64,000 bases of DNA from Peribacillus deserti (GTDB lineage: Bacteria; Bacillota; Bacilli; Bacillales; DSM-1321). The position numbers and the translations under genes were made by a program. The notes beneath the pieces were generated by a model. It worked only from the letters and a program-made list of their open reading frames with translations, made no database searches and was not told the DNA's origin. This document shows, one piece after another, positions 45,024 to 55,047 of this stretch. How positions within the stretch are numbered: the first letter of the stretch is position 1; every line of letters starts with the position of its first letter. The DNA lies in contig NZ_JAFBFI010000003.1 of the NCBI RefSeq assembly GCF_016909175.1, positions 219,492 through 283,491 on the forward strand, in the 5' to 3' direction.

Positions 45024-46166
45024 TTGAAATTTATACATACTGCCGATTGGCATTTAGGCAAGATTGTCCATGGCATTCATATGACAGAAGAACAGAGAGA
45101 GATGCTAGTCCAGTTTGTTCAGCTTGTGGAAGAGGAGCAGCCGGATGCGGTTATTATTGCTGGAGATTTATACGACCGCTCTGTTCCTCCCACTGAAGCG
45201 GTCGAGCTGCTGGATGAAATTCTGTTTAAGATCAATGTAGACATGAAAATACCAGTAGTAGCAATTGCCGGGAACCATGATAGTGCAGAGAGGCTGTCCT
45301 TTGGGACAAGCTGGTATAAACAAAGCCGGTTATTTATCCAGGGCAAGCTCTCTGCTGATCTCACACCTGTGCAGATAGGTGGAGTGAACTTTTACAGCAT
45401 TCCCTATGCAGAGCCTGGAACAGTCCGTTATCTTTTCAATGACAGCAGTATTCATTCTCATCAGGATGCTATGAAAGCTTTGATCGGTAAAATAGAAGAA
45501 AAACTGAATCCAAATGAACCGAATGTATTGGTTGGACATGCGTTCGTGCTTGGCGGGAAAACTTCTGATTCAGAGCGCAGCTTATCTGTGGGCGGGTCTG
45601 GTTGTGTATCTGCTGATCTTTTTGACTGCTTTAATTATACAGCAATGGGCCACCTCCACAGTCCGGATGCTATTAAGCACCCTAAGGTATTTTACTCCGG
45701 ATCCCTGATGAAATATTCGTTTTCAGAAGCGAAGCAGAAAAAGGCAGTTTCCATTATTGAAATGAAAGATGACGGATCCTTTGATCTGCAGTGCCGTTCT
45801 TTGAAGCCTCGAAACGATATGAGGGAAATTGCAGGGCATCTGGAAGAGCTGCTGGATCCTTCCTTTTATCAGTCTCAAAGAATTCAAGATTATATGAAAG
45901 TGACTCTGCTGGATGAGGGGACCATTATTGATCCGATGGGCAAGCTGCGCCAGGTATATCCGAATATACTTCACCTTGAAAGAAAGTGGGACATCACCGA
46001 TATGAAGCGGAAACAGTCCTACTCGGCCCAGAGAGATGACAAAAAGTCAGAGCTGGATTTGTTCCAGACCTTTTATTCTAATATGACGGAACGCAGCTTT
46101 AATGACTCTAAGATGGCTGTAATGACAGCGGTCATTGAAAAAACAAAGAGAGAGGGTGATTTCTAA
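45024..46166 (+). CDS. sbcD: Exonuclease SbcD, nuclease subunit
   Basis: 380 residues from TTG 45024, with gaggtg 6 nt upstream; a GTG at 45015 lies within that site. Calcineurin-like phosphoesterase motifs: D-W-H-L-G-K, G-D-L-Y-D-R, G-N-H-D, G-H-A-F-V and G-H-L-H, which bind the two Mn2+. SbcD with SbcC forms the Mre11-Rad50-type complex that cuts DNA hairpins and protein-blocked ends. Its stop overlaps the start of sbcC. SOS control is indicated by the LexA box. Confidence 0.95.
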   Translation: MKFIHTADWHLGKIVHGIHMTEEQREMLVQFVQLVEEEQPDAVIIAGDLYDRSVPPTEAVELLDEILFKINVDMKIPVVAIAGNHDSAERLSFGTSWYKQSRLFIQGKLSADLTPVQIGGVNFYSIPYAEPGTVRYLFNDSSIHSHQDAMKALIGKIEEKLNPNEPNVLVGHAFVLGGKTSDSERSLSVGGSGCVSADLFDCFNYTAMGHLHSPDAIKHPKVFYSGSLMKYSFSEAKQKKAVSIIEMKDDGSFDLQCRSLKPRNDMREIAGHLEELLDPSFYQSQRIQDYMKVTLLDEGTIIDPMGKLRQVYPNILHLERKWDITDMKRKQSYSAQRDDKKSELDLFQTFYSNMTERSFNDSKMAVMTAVIEKTKREGDF

Positions 46167-49100
46167 TGAAACCGCTCAAAATCACCATGCAGGCTTTTGG
46201 GCCTTATGCGGAGAAAGAGGAAATTGATTTTTCCTCTCTCGGCAGCCGGACTATGTTTGTGATATCTGGAAAAACAGGTTCTGGCAAAACGACTATTTTT
46301 GATGGCCTGAGTTTTGCTATCTATGGAAAGGCAAGCGGAGAAGACCGAAGCGGACAGGAACTGAGGAGCCAGTTTGCGGAGGAAGATCTGCTGACAGAGG
46401 TTTCATTAGAATTTACTCTTAGAGGAAAAGCGTATTACATATACCGCTCACCTCAGCAGGAACGTAAAAAGAAGTCCGGAGGGGGAAACACTACAGTTAC
46501 TGCTAAAGCAGAGCTGTATGAAATAGATGATTACGGCGAAAAACAGCTCTTAGGGGCAAATGTTCGTGAAGTGGATGAAAAGATTAAACAGATCATCGGT
46601 CTAGATGCCAACCAGTTCAGGCAGATTCTCATGATTCCGCAAGGGGAATTCAGGAAACTTCTGACTTCGGAAAGTAAAGATAAGGAAGTCATTCTGCAGC
46701 GTCTATTCCATACGGAAATTTATAAAAGAATAGAAGAAAAGCTGAAAGAAGAAGCGACTCTTCTTAAAAAGCATGCTGAAGCCAATAAAAATGAACGAAA
46801 AACATTGATCAAGGATATTCAGGCGGGGGAAAATGAAGAACTTCTGGCTGAAATGAATGCAGAAGATCCAAACGAGCTGAGAATTCTATCTCTCTTAGAA
46901 GGGCAGATTGGGGCTCTTGACGAAAAAAGCAGGAGTCTTGAGGCAGAAGAGAAGAAAAAGCAGCTAACAAGGGATGGAATTCAGCAGAAAATCTATCAGG
47001 CTGAGGAGCTGCTAACCAAGCTTAAGGAGCGTGACAGCCTCCATCGGAACAAGGAAGAGCTCGAAGCGAAAAAAGGTGAAATAGAATCGATTAAACAGAG
47101 GATTCTGCTTGCTTCAAAAGCGGCCCATCTTGAAAAGCAGGAAGAGTTTTACCTGAAAGTAGGCAGACAGGTGAAAAGCACAGAGGATGAAGCTTTTAAC
47201 CTGGCAAAAGAGGCTGAGAATCTGAGACAGGCAGTTAAAGAGGCTGAAGAAAGATATCAGCAGGAGCAGGGCAGAGAAGAACAGCGTGAACAGGCTTCTG
47301 CCGAAATTCATCGATTAAAGGGTCTTCGAGAATCTGTATCAGTGTATTCAGGCCTTCAGAAAGAGACCGATCAGCTGCAGCAAAAGCTTCGCATGGCAAA
47401 AGAGAATAAACAAAAGGCTGAGAATAGGTCTGCTGCGATAGAAACAGAAGAAGAAAAGCTTTATATCCAGAAGGAAGAAAGCGATACTGCAGCACTGATG
47501 TTTTCTGAACAAGAAAGAGCTCTGGAGAAAGTGAAAAGACTGATAACAGATCTTGACCGGATTAAACAGAGCCACACGGAATCCTTAAGTGAAGAAAAGA
47601 TATTTGTGTCCCGGGAAAAAGACCTACAGCTTAAAGCAGGTCATTTACAAGGGGCAAGAGATAGCCTGGCGGAGCTCGAGAATAAATGGAGACACTCTCA
47701 TGCTGGAATTCTTGCCTCTCTTCTAAGAGACGGAGAGCCATGCGCCGTTTGTGGATCTACCAGCCATCCTGCGCCGGCATCAATACTTGGTGATATGCCG
47801 TCTGAAGAAGAGCTGAACGAGAAACGGGAACTCCTGGCTGCTGCTGAAAAAGAAAAGAGTCTGGCAGAAACTAGATATTACCAGGCAAAATCTGCTCTTG
47901 AAGGAGCTAATCGGCTTCTCGAAGACCGGGTGCTCGGCATGAAGGAGGCACTTCCTGAATTTGAACTCAAGGAACTGTCTCACTACCAGTCTGAATTTCA
48001 GCAGCAGCAAATATCCTATTCGAACGAGCTTGCTATTTTAAACAAAATCAAAAGCCAGCAGCCTGTGATTACGGCTCAGTTAGGAAAAATTAAAGAAGAA
48101 AAAAACATTATAAGAGAAAAAATCAAAACGTATGCCACGGAAGAAGAAACAGCGGTCAAGGATTACAATGAAGCCAGTTCCAAACTTCAAAGCATCCAGA
48201 ATTCCCTGCCAGAAGAAATCCGCTCACTCACAGCTTTTGAATCAGCACTTAAACTGGCTGCTGCCAATCTGCAAAAAATGCAGGCAGCTCTTGAAAAATC
48301 TCAGCAGGATCTTCATAGAGCTAAGCAGCAGGAATCCAATGTCCAGGCCTTGAAGGATTCTGCTGAAAAACGGCTTGCCGGGTTGAAGGCAGAACTGGAG
48401 CAAGAGCGCACACGCTTTGTGACAGATATGCAGAATCAGGGATTTGAGAAGTATGGAGATTATAAGAGTGCAAAGAAGCCTGAACATGAAGTCAAAAGAC
48501 TGGAAGAGGTAATTGCGGAATATGAACAGAATTACAACCGGGTAAAAGAGCTCCTGCACGATTTAGAGCTGAAGCTGAAAGGGTTGGAAAAGCCCGATTT
48601 AGATTCTCTCAAACAAGCATTTGCTGCAATTAATCAGGAGCTTGAGCAGCACAAGATTGAGAGCAGAAATGTGATTGTACAGCTGCAGAAAAATCAGCAG
48701 ATTCATAGGAAGCTGGAGGAGATGCTCGAGGAACAAAAAGAGCTGGACGAGAAATATAAGGTTGTTGGGCACTTATATGAAATTGCCCGCGGCCAGAATC
48801 CGTTCCGTATTACATTTGAAAGATTTGTTCTCGCTGCTTTCCTTGATGATATTCTTCAGGAAGCGAACCTGAGGCTGACCAAAATGACGAGCGGCAGGTA
48901 TCAGCTTATAAGAAAAGTAGATCCTACCCGCAAAAATGTACAGAGCGGGCTTGAGCTCTCTGTTTATGATCAATATACAGGCCAAGAGCGCCATGTTAAG
49001 ACCCTTTCAGGCGGCGAGAGCTTTAAAGCGGCACTCGCGCTGGCTTTAGGACTTGCTGATGTGGTTCAGCAGTATTCAGGCGGTGTTTCTTTGGAAACCA

Positions 49101-49300
49101 TGTTCATTGATGAAGGATTTGGAACGCTGGATCCCGAATCATTAGATAATGCGATCGAAGCATTGGTGGATATACAAAACAGCGGCCGCCTTGTGGGCAT
49201 CATCTCCCATGTTCCGGAGCTGAAAGAGCGAATTGATGCACGGCTAGAGGTAACAGCCACACAAAATGGCAGTTTTACAGAATTTAAATTTATGAACTAA
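46166..49300 (+). CDS. sbcC: Exonuclease SbcC, ATPase subunit
   Basis: 1044 residues, the Bacillus length. N-terminal ABC half with Walker A G-K-T-G-S-G-K-T-T (35-43) and the Q-loop stretch I-P-Q-G-E-F; long coiled coils (about 170-500 and 560-870) joined at the zinc hook C-A-V-C near residue 526; C-terminal half with signature L-S-G-G-E-S-F-K-A-A and Walker B M-F-I-D-E-G-F-G-T-L-D. It clamps DNA and gates the SbcD nuclease. Translationally coupled to sbcD. Confidence 0.95.
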   Translation: MKPLKITMQAFGPYAEKEEIDFSSLGSRTMFVISGKTGSGKTTIFDGLSFAIYGKASGEDRSGQELRSQFAEEDLLTEVSLEFTLRGKAYYIYRSPQQERKKKSGGGNTTVTAKAELYEIDDYGEKQLLGANVREVDEKIKQIIGLDANQFRQILMIPQGEFRKLLTSESKDKEVILQRLFHTEIYKRIEEKLKEEATLLKKHAEANKNERKTLIKDIQAGENEELLAEMNAEDPNELRILSLLEGQIGALDEKSRSLEAEEKKKQLTRDGIQQKIYQAEELLTKLKERDSLHRNKEELEAKKGEIESIKQRILLASKAAHLEKQEEFYLKVGRQVKSTEDEAFNLAKEAENLRQAVKEAEERYQQEQGREEQREQASAEIHRLKGLRESVSVYSGLQKETDQLQQKLRMAKENKQKAENRSAAIETEEEKLYIQKEESDTAALMFSEQERALEKVKRLITDLDRIKQSHTESLSEEKIFVSREKDLQLKAGHLQGARDSLAELENKWRHSHAGILASLLRDGEPCAVCGSTSHPAPASILGDMPSEEELNEKRELLAAAEKEKSLAETRYYQAKSALEGANRLLEDRVLGMKEALPEFELKELSHYQSEFQQQQISYSNELAILNKIKSQQPVITAQLGKIKEEKNIIREKIKTYATEEETAVKDYNEASSKLQSIQNSLPEEIRSLTAFESALKLAAANLQKMQAALEKSQQDLHRAKQQESNVQALKDSAEKRLAGLKAELEQERTRFVTDMQNQGFEKYGDYKSAKKPEHEVKRLEEVIAEYEQNYNRVKELLHDLELKLKGLEKPDLDSLKQAFAAINQELEQHKIESRNVIVQLQKNQQIHRKLEEMLEEQKELDEKYKVVGHLYEIARGQNPFRITFERFVLAAFLDDILQEANLRLTKMTSGRYQLIRKVDPTRKNVQSGLELSVYDQYTGQERHVKTLSGGESFKAALALALGLADVVQQYSGGVSLETMFIDEGFGTLDPESLDNAIEALVDIQNSGRLVGIISHVPELKERIDARLEVTATQNGSFTEFKFMN

Positions 49301-49327
49301 GAAATGATAGACTTAGAGGTGAAATTG

Positions 49328-50143
49328 ATGGCAGAGAGCCAAACGATCGGCCTGGATGCAGGGGGAACGCTTCTAAAAGCGGTTTATTATGAAAAAGGCA
49401 GGCTGCACCTTAAGAAATATTCATATGATACTCTGGATTCCTTTTTACAATGGATCAAGCTGGTAGTTCCTAATGCCCGAATTTCCATAACTGGAGGAAA
49501 AGCAGCTTATATACAGGACAAGCTGAAGACTTCAGACCTGCATTTGGTAGATGAGTTTACTGCCGTCACCGAAGGAATCCGCTATCTGCTTGAGCCTTCT
49601 CATCCGCTGCTCAAGTCTGGGTTTATTCTGGCCAACATTGGGACAGGCACTTCTATCCATTATATAACAGGAAAAGAAACAATCAGGCTTACCGGTTCGG
49701 GTGTAGGCGGCGGAACTCTTATGGGGCTCGCCTCTGTTTTGACTGGAGAACGAGACTTTCAGGAAATCTGCAGGATGGCTGAAATCGGTGATCGCAGTAT
49801 GATGGATCTCCAAGTTAAAGATATTTATGAACCTCTAGAGTCTCCTATTCCAGGCCATTACACCGCAAGCAATTTTGGCAAAGGCCTGAGGCACGGAGAG
49901 ATAAAAAATGAAGATCTCCTCGCCGCCCTTGTAGGCATGATTACTGAGACCGTTGTTTTACTTGCTGCAGGAAATGCTCAACTCAAAGGTGTGAAAGATA
50001 TTCTTTATATCGGAAATACGATGAATGGCAGCAGAATGTTTAAGAAGAACTTAAAACAGACAACTGAGATTTTTGGGTTTACTTATCAAGAACTGGAAAG
50101 AGGAGAGTACAGCGGGGCCATTGGTGCGCTGCATTCCGAATAA
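49328..50143 (+). CDS. coaW: Type II pantothenate kinase
   Basis: 271 residues from ATG 49328 (ttagaggtg upstream); 28 bp after sbcC. Actin-fold phosphate motif G-L-D-A-G-G-T-L-L-K-A at the start, N-I-G-T-G-T-S-I, and G-S-G-V-G-G-G-T-L-M-G-L, typical of the type II (Staphylococcus CoaW) group. It phosphorylates pantothenate, the first step of coenzyme A synthesis. The type II enzymes are largely insensitive to CoA feedback. Bacillus subtilis instead has CoaA and CoaX; this copy could be the main enzyme or an addition. Confidence 0.9.
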   Translation: MAESQTIGLDAGGTLLKAVYYEKGRLHLKKYSYDTLDSFLQWIKLVVPNARISITGGKAAYIQDKLKTSDLHLVDEFTAVTEGIRYLLEPSHPLLKSGFILANIGTGTSIHYITGKETIRLTGSGVGGGTLMGLASVLTGERDFQEICRMAEIGDRSMMDLQVKDIYEPLESPIPGHYTASNFGKGLRHGEIKNEDLLAALVGMITETVVLLAAGNAQLKGVKDILYIGNTMNGSRMFKKNLKQTTEIFGFTYQELERGEYSGAIGALHSE

Positions 50144-50189
50144 GTTACAAAATTTCGGTCTGTGGGATTGAATGTATAGCTATAAGAAA

Positions 50190-50222
50190 AAAGAGGAATT
50201 CCCTTACGAAATTCCTCTTTTT
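50190..50222. terminator. Bidirectional terminator
   Basis: aaagaggaatt / aattcctcttt, 11-bp stem, A-run before and T-run after. It ends both the sbcDC-coaW operon and the convergent minus-strand gene. Confidence 0.85.
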
Positions 50223-50268
50223 TGTTCAAACTCGTTTTTTATTTAAATCGGAAAATCTTTAGTCTAAT

Positions 50269-50628
50269 TTACTGTGGTCCCATAAGGAATCCATGTTGAT
50301 TTATTCCTAACTCAGCAGCTGTTATACCTTTAGCATTAATCTCTACTGGCACATCTTTAGGTACTCTGCGGCCTGAATTAACTGAACCTGGACCGCGGTT
50401 GATACTTTTAACGGTTTTTTCAGCTTCTGCTGCCGCATTTAATCCTGCTTGGGCTGTGGTTGGTTTAGCTTTTTTAGGAATCATCCCGGCTGCAGGTTTC
50501 TGCATCATCCCGGCTTCTCCTATTAGATCAGGCTCTACCATATTGAATACGTTAATATTTATACATTTTTTTCTCCTTTTCAGTAATGAGTCTACAAGCT
50601 TAGCAATCTTTTTCTCTTTTTTTCCCAT
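50269..50628 (-). CDS. Hypothetical protein, low-complexity linker
   Basis: 119 residues from ATG 50628 (aaagggga upstream). A basic N-terminus M-G-K-K-E-K-K-I-A-K-L-V-D-S-L-L-K-R-R-K-K-C, then N-M-V-E-P-D-L-I-G-E, an Ala/Pro/Lys-rich linker and a conserved-looking end I-T-A-A-E-L-G-I-N-Q-H-G-F-L-M-G-P-Q. It recalls small spore-coat-associated proteins, but I cannot name a family. Confidence 0.5.
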   Translation of the reverse strand: MGKKEKKIAKLVDSLLKRRKKCININVFNMVEPDLIGEAGMMQKPAAGMIPKKAKPTTAQAGLNAAAEAEKTVKSINRGPGSVNSGRRVPKDVPVEINAKGITAAELGINQHGFLMGPQ

Positions 50629-50772
50629 ATTAATTTCCCCTTTCTGCTTCAATACTAGTAATCTATGAACCACTATTAAAATATGACTATGTAATAGCCT
50701 TGGTGCTTCTGATTTTTTTCATTTAGATAAAAATCTATTATAATTAGACCCAATCTATTAGCAAATAGATGT

Positions 50773-50890
50773 ATGGATAAAGAGGAGAAAGCATTAATAA
50801 GAATTTGATGATATAGTAGAGATAGCTAATCACTTAAGGGATGCCGTTCCCTTCATTGAATTACCTGGGGGAAGGAAGATTTACATATGA
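50773..50890 (+). pseudogene. Short frameshifted gene coupled to the next membrane gene
   Basis: ATG 50773 opens M-D-K-E-E-K-A-L-I-R-I and stops; in the next frame E-F-D-D-I-V-E-I-A-N-H-L-R-D-A-V-P-F-I-E runs to a TGA that overlaps the ATG of the following gene (ATGA at 50887-50890). One inserted or lost base near 50800-50806 would join them into a protein of about 38 residues. Confidence 0.35.
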
Positions 50891-51432
50891 ATTTGGAAGC
50901 AAAACAAATGATAAGATGGGGAATGCCAGGCTGGCTGTTTATTTCAGTTATGTTTACCTATTTCACCATTGACGATAAAAAAGCTTTCATTCGTTTTTTG
51001 AAAGAATGGGACATTTCGCTTCTGGGACTCACAGCCTTGCTCATTGGTTTTGGGTTCATACTGGGATATGTCATTCACCAGGTTAGTTTGTTGTTCGGTT
51101 TTGTGATTTGGAACAAATGGGAAAACTACTTCCGTAATGAATTTAAAATGGATCACATCATAATAAACAAGCCTTGTGGCCCTGAAATTCAGCGAATATA
51201 CAGCTATCGTTCAGGTCAGGTTTACGCTTTACGCGCCCTAACTACAAGCTTCATATTATCCTGCATGACTTTAATTCTTTTGTTTTACTTTCATTCATGG
51301 TCTACAGGCTCGATCGTCCTTTTTCTTATTAATGCAGTCCTCCTGGTCATTTCGTTTGTTAACCAGCGCTATTTCAGAAAAAACCTGGAATATTTTATGA
51401 CTAGAACGCTCATTGAGAATAATAGAGTCTAA
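50887..51432 (+). CDS. Membrane protein, unknown
   Basis: 181 residues with four hydrophobic segments (about 14-25, 43-75, 115-135, 140-158). Gly-Gly-rich start region preceded by ggggaaggaag. The C-terminus is polar with F-R-K-N-L-E-Y-F-M-T-R-T. No family is recognised. Its start overlaps the stop of the small broken frame upstream. Confidence 0.6.
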   Translation: MNLEAKQMIRWGMPGWLFISVMFTYFTIDDKKAFIRFLKEWDISLLGLTALLIGFGFILGYVIHQVSLLFGFVIWNKWENYFRNEFKMDHIIINKPCGPEIQRIYSYRSGQVYALRALTTSFILSCMTLILLFYFHSWSTGSIVLFLINAVLLVISFVNQRYFRKNLEYFMTRTLIENNRV

Positions 51433-51704
51433 ATATTATGATCAATAGAGTGTTTACTAAAATAAAACGTTTATAAAAGAATGCGAACATAAATAAAACT
51501 CCCTGTGTTATGGGTAAACCTTCCTTTTGGAGTACCCGCATAGGAAAAAATATACATAAAAATATACATAAAAACATGGATAAAAGCAGTGGATTTCGCA
51601 CCTGAAAACAGACTGCTTTTAGCATAGCTTTAGGAAAATTTATTTGTTAAGTATTTTTCTATATCAGGGTATATTGGTTCAAGTATATAAAAGTCATAAA
51701 AAGA
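51433..51704. other. Gene-free stretch
   Basis: AT-rich, with tandem aatatacat-like repetition near 51548-51570. No gene or strong signal. Confidence 0.3.
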
Positions 51705-51742
51705 AAAGCCAATCTTCCTACTAAGGAAAATTGGCTCTCTTT
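51705..51742. terminator. Terminator between convergent genes
   Basis: gccaat-c-ttcct / aggaa-a-attggc stem followed by tctcttttt; may act for both flanking genes. Confidence 0.6.
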
Positions 51743-51788
51743 TTGTAAATTATATTTTAATGTAAGATGCTCAATCAACACACCGAAA

Positions 51789-52775
51789 TTACTTCAAACC
51801 AAAACCACTTATTGGATGGGGTACATATGGTACTTCTAGAAAATCTTCTTCTTCGGGTGTTAAATTAATTGATAAAGCGGCTGCGGCATTCTCAAGATGA
51901 GACGTTTTTGTAGCACCAATAATGGGAGCTGTTACAGGTTTTTTCTGTAACAACCAAGCAAGTGCAATTTGAGCACGAGGAACTCCGTGTTTTTCTGCTA
52001 TTGCTGCAACCCTCTCTACAACTAAACGGTCTGCATCGACAGTCGAATCGTACTTAGCTTTCTGAACTTGGTCAGTTTCTGAACGGAATGTAGTTTCCGC
52101 CCAATCGCGAGTCAACCTTCCTGAAGCGAGTGGACTATAAGGTATCACACCAATTTTCTCTTCTTTGCAAAGAGGCATCATTTCCCTCTCTTCTTCTCGG
52201 TATAACAGATTATAATGATTTTGCATTGATACAAATTTAGTCCATCCATTTTTCTCCGCTACATGATTCGCCTTTAAAAATTGCCACGCCATCATGGAAG
52301 AAGCTCCAATGTATCTTGCCTTTCCTGACTTCACAATATCATGCAATGCTTCCATCGTTTCTTCGATAGGAGTATTATAATCCCAACGATGAATCATATA
52401 TAAGTCTACATAATCTGTTCCGAGCCTTCTTAGGCTGTTATCGATTTCACTCATGATTGCCTTCCGGGAAAGTCCACTATTATTTGGACCATCATGCATA
52501 GGGAAAAAAACCTTAGTAGCGATAACAACTTCATATCTATTGGCATAATCCTTTAAAGCACGACCAACAATTTCCTCGCTTGTTCCACCTGAATAGGAAT
52601 TAGCCGTATCAAAAAAATTGATACCAAGCTCAAGTGCTTGTTTAATAATAGGGCGACTGTTCTCTTCATCAAGTATCCATTTATGTATCCATCGCTTTGC
52701 ATCTCCAAAGCTCATACAACCAAGACAAAGCCGGGAAACATCCAACCCTGTATTTCCAAGTTTCACATATTCCAT
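51789..52775 (-). CDS. Aldo/keto reductase (AKR superfamily)
   Basis: 328 residues from ATG 52775 (gagagga upstream). TIM-barrel AKR with the active-site Asp and Tyr in F-F-D-T-A-N-S-Y, Lys in I-A-T-K-V-F, and His in Y-M-I-H-R-W-D-Y; NADPH binding in the late G-A-T-K-T-S-H-L. It belongs to the YghZ/Tas-like or voltage-gated K+ channel beta-like group, which reduces aldehydes or ketones. Stands alone. The physiological substrate is unknown. Confidence 0.87.
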   Translation of the reverse strand: MEYVKLGNTGLDVSRLCLGCMSFGDAKRWIHKWILDEENSRPIIKQALELGINFFDTANSYSGGTSEEIVGRALKDYANRYEVVIATKVFFPMHDGPNNSGLSRKAIMSEIDNSLRRLGTDYVDLYMIHRWDYNTPIEETMEALHDIVKSGKARYIGASSMMAWQFLKANHVAEKNGWTKFVSMQNHYNLLYREEEREMMPLCKEEKIGVIPYSPLASGRLTRDWAETTFRSETDQVQKAKYDSTVDADRLVVERVAAIAEKHGVPRAQIALAWLLQKKPVTAPIIGATKTSHLENAAAALSINLTPEEEDFLEVPYVPHPISGFGLK

Positions 52776-52959
52776 TTTAATTTTTCCTCTCTTTTTCAAA
52801 ATAAATAATATATAGAATTATTTTACAAAATTTTTAATGAAATGGATATGGCTTTAAATCCTTATCCGCAGTTAGAAATTATGGCTTTCCTCCTTTATAC
52901 TTAATGTATGTTCTAATAAAAAAGATGAGGTAAATATAGGCAGCATGCGAGGGAAAACG

Positions 52960-54840
52960 ATGAAAAAATACTATACGATAGGTATGGCAGGCCATATTGA
53001 CCATGGAAAAACGTCATTAACGAAGGCCTTAACAAATGTGGATACAGACCGTCTTAAAGAAGAAAAGGAGCGGCAGATTTCCATTGAACTGGGATTTGCA
53101 CCGCTATATGAAGACGAGAAGCTTTCAGTGAGCATCATTGATGTACCAGGACATGAGAGGTTTATCCGTCAGATGATTGCCGGGGCTGCGGGAATTCAAT
53201 TAGTCATCCTAGTGGTGGCTGCTGATGAAGGAGTTATGCCGCAGACAAAAGAACATTTAGAAATTCTTCAATTTCTTGGTGTGAAAAAGGGAATTGTAGT
53301 TCTAACAAAAATCGACAAAGTCGATCCTGAATTTCAGGAACTGGTACAAGAAGAAATTTCCCTTGAACTGGAAGGCAGCATTTTTGAAAAAAGTAACATT
53401 GTACGTGTAGACAGCTTAACGAACAAAGGGATCGATGCACTTAAAGGCTTAATTCTTAAAGAGCTGAATGAACATCAGCCCGTTTATCACAAAGGAGCTT
53501 TCCGGCTTCCTATTGATCAGGTTTTCACTGTGAAAGGACACGGAACGATTGTTCGGGGTACGGTATATAACGGCTCTCTTGAGGAAGGGGAAAAGCTCTA
53601 TCTTTTACCAGGGAATGTGGAAACCAGAGCCCGTCAGCTTCAGGTGCATAACAAACCGGCCTCACAAATCTTTGCCGGTCAGCGGGCTGCTGTTAATGTA
53701 GCAAATCTGTCTAATGATGAAGTGGTTCGCGGGGATGTTCTTGTATCTAACAGCGATTATAAAGTGACAACTGTACTTGATGTTGCTTTGTCAACTGTTA
53801 AGGAATTATCTCGGAATATTAAACAGCGCATGCCGATCAAATGCTATATCGGCACATCTGAGGTTATGGGGAAAATTGTATTTTTTGACCGTAACGAATT
53901 AAACTCATCTCAGGAAGATGTATTGTGCCAGATCCGCCTTGATCGAGAGATTGCAGTCAAAAGGGGTGACCGTTTTATACTGCGGCGTCCCAGCCCGGCT
54001 GAAACGGTCGGAGGAGGATGGGTCATTGAAGCAGCAGGTGAGAAGTATCGATTTGGTAAGGATACTATTGAATTATTGATGAAGAAAAAAGAGGGCAGGC
54101 CTGAGGATAGAGTCCTTGATGTCATTAATCGTAAAAAAGGAATATCTAAAGAGTTATTGGCCCAAGAAACCGCACTCTCAAGTAATGAATTAGAAGCTGT
54201 TCTCAAAGCCCCGGCATTTATAATTTATAAGCCTGGGTATGTCACACATATCGATGTGACAATTAGGTTCGAGGAAATACTTAAGGAAAAAATCGAGGAT
54301 TACCATCAAAAAAATTCCTTAAAATGCGGCATAAATAAAGCTGAACTTCTATCGGAACTCGAAGAAGGCATGCCGAGGGAGTTAACAGAGTTTTTACTAG
54401 CGGAAGGGGAAAAAAAGGGATTCTGGAAACGTAACGGACCTTTTATTTCTTCAGCCGGTTTTACTCCGCACATTCCCTCCAGCTGGAGCAAAAGGGCAGA
54501 TTCTATGATAGAAGCGGTACGGAAGGATCACTTAAAAGTTCGTCCCTTCAAGGAATACTTTATGGAAGCTGGTTTGCCAGCAGTGCTGGAAGCAGATATT
54601 ATGCATTTTTTAATCGACGAGAACCTCATCGTGGGATTAGACGAACAATTATTTGTTCACGGTGATGCTTTTAATAAGGGCGTTCAGGAGCTGAAGGAAA
54701 AAACAGCGAAGAGCTTTGAAGTAGGAGAAGCAAAGGACGTCTTGGGACTGTCCCGAAAGCATATGATCCCTTTTCTGGAAACCCTCGATAGAGCGAAAAT
54801 AACTGCGAGGGAAGGAAATGGAAGAGTATGGATCAATTAA
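52960..54840 (+). CDS. selB: Selenocysteine-specific elongation factor SelB
   Basis: 626 residues from ATG 52960 (agggaaaacg upstream; ATG 52945 also possible). EF-Tu-like GTPase: G1 G-H-I-D-H-G-K-T-S, G3 D-V-P-G-H-E-R-F, G4 T-K-I-D. Domains II and III follow (about 180-340), then winged-helix domains (about 370-626) that bind the SECIS hairpin, so full length. SelB delivers Sec-tRNA to UGA at a SECIS. The tRNA-Sec gene is 16 kb away; selA, selD and a selenoprotein gene are not in the window. Confidence 0.93.
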   Translation: MKKYYTIGMAGHIDHGKTSLTKALTNVDTDRLKEEKERQISIELGFAPLYEDEKLSVSIIDVPGHERFIRQMIAGAAGIQLVILVVAADEGVMPQTKEHLEILQFLGVKKGIVVLTKIDKVDPEFQELVQEEISLELEGSIFEKSNIVRVDSLTNKGIDALKGLILKELNEHQPVYHKGAFRLPIDQVFTVKGHGTIVRGTVYNGSLEEGEKLYLLPGNVETRARQLQVHNKPASQIFAGQRAAVNVANLSNDEVVRGDVLVSNSDYKVTTVLDVALSTVKELSRNIKQRMPIKCYIGTSEVMGKIVFFDRNELNSSQEDVLCQIRLDREIAVKRGDRFILRRPSPAETVGGGWVIEAAGEKYRFGKDTIELLMKKKEGRPEDRVLDVINRKKGISKELLAQETALSSNELEAVLKAPAFIIYKPGYVTHIDVTIRFEEILKEKIEDYHQKNSLKCGINKAELLSELEEGMPRELTEFLLAEGEKKGFWKRNGPFISSAGFTPHIPSSWSKRADSMIEAVRKDHLKVRPFKEYFMEAGLPAVLEADIMHFLIDENLIVGLDEQLFVHGDAFNKGVQELKEKTAKSFEVGEAKDVLGLSRKHMIPFLETLDRAKITAREGNGRVWIN

Positions 54841-55047
54841 TATATAGCTTTCTAATATTGCGGTATTTTTATGGAATTTGTTTGCAAACATACGTTCTGT
54901 GATTTATAATCAAGAAGAGGATAATCATGGAAAAAAGCAGGTATATTGATAGGCTCCACAACAGCTGCTTCGCCATTCCTTTTTATCTTAATTTCTTCTA
55001 AGTGACAGCATACATATTTTATAAAAATTCCCAAGGAGATGATTAGA

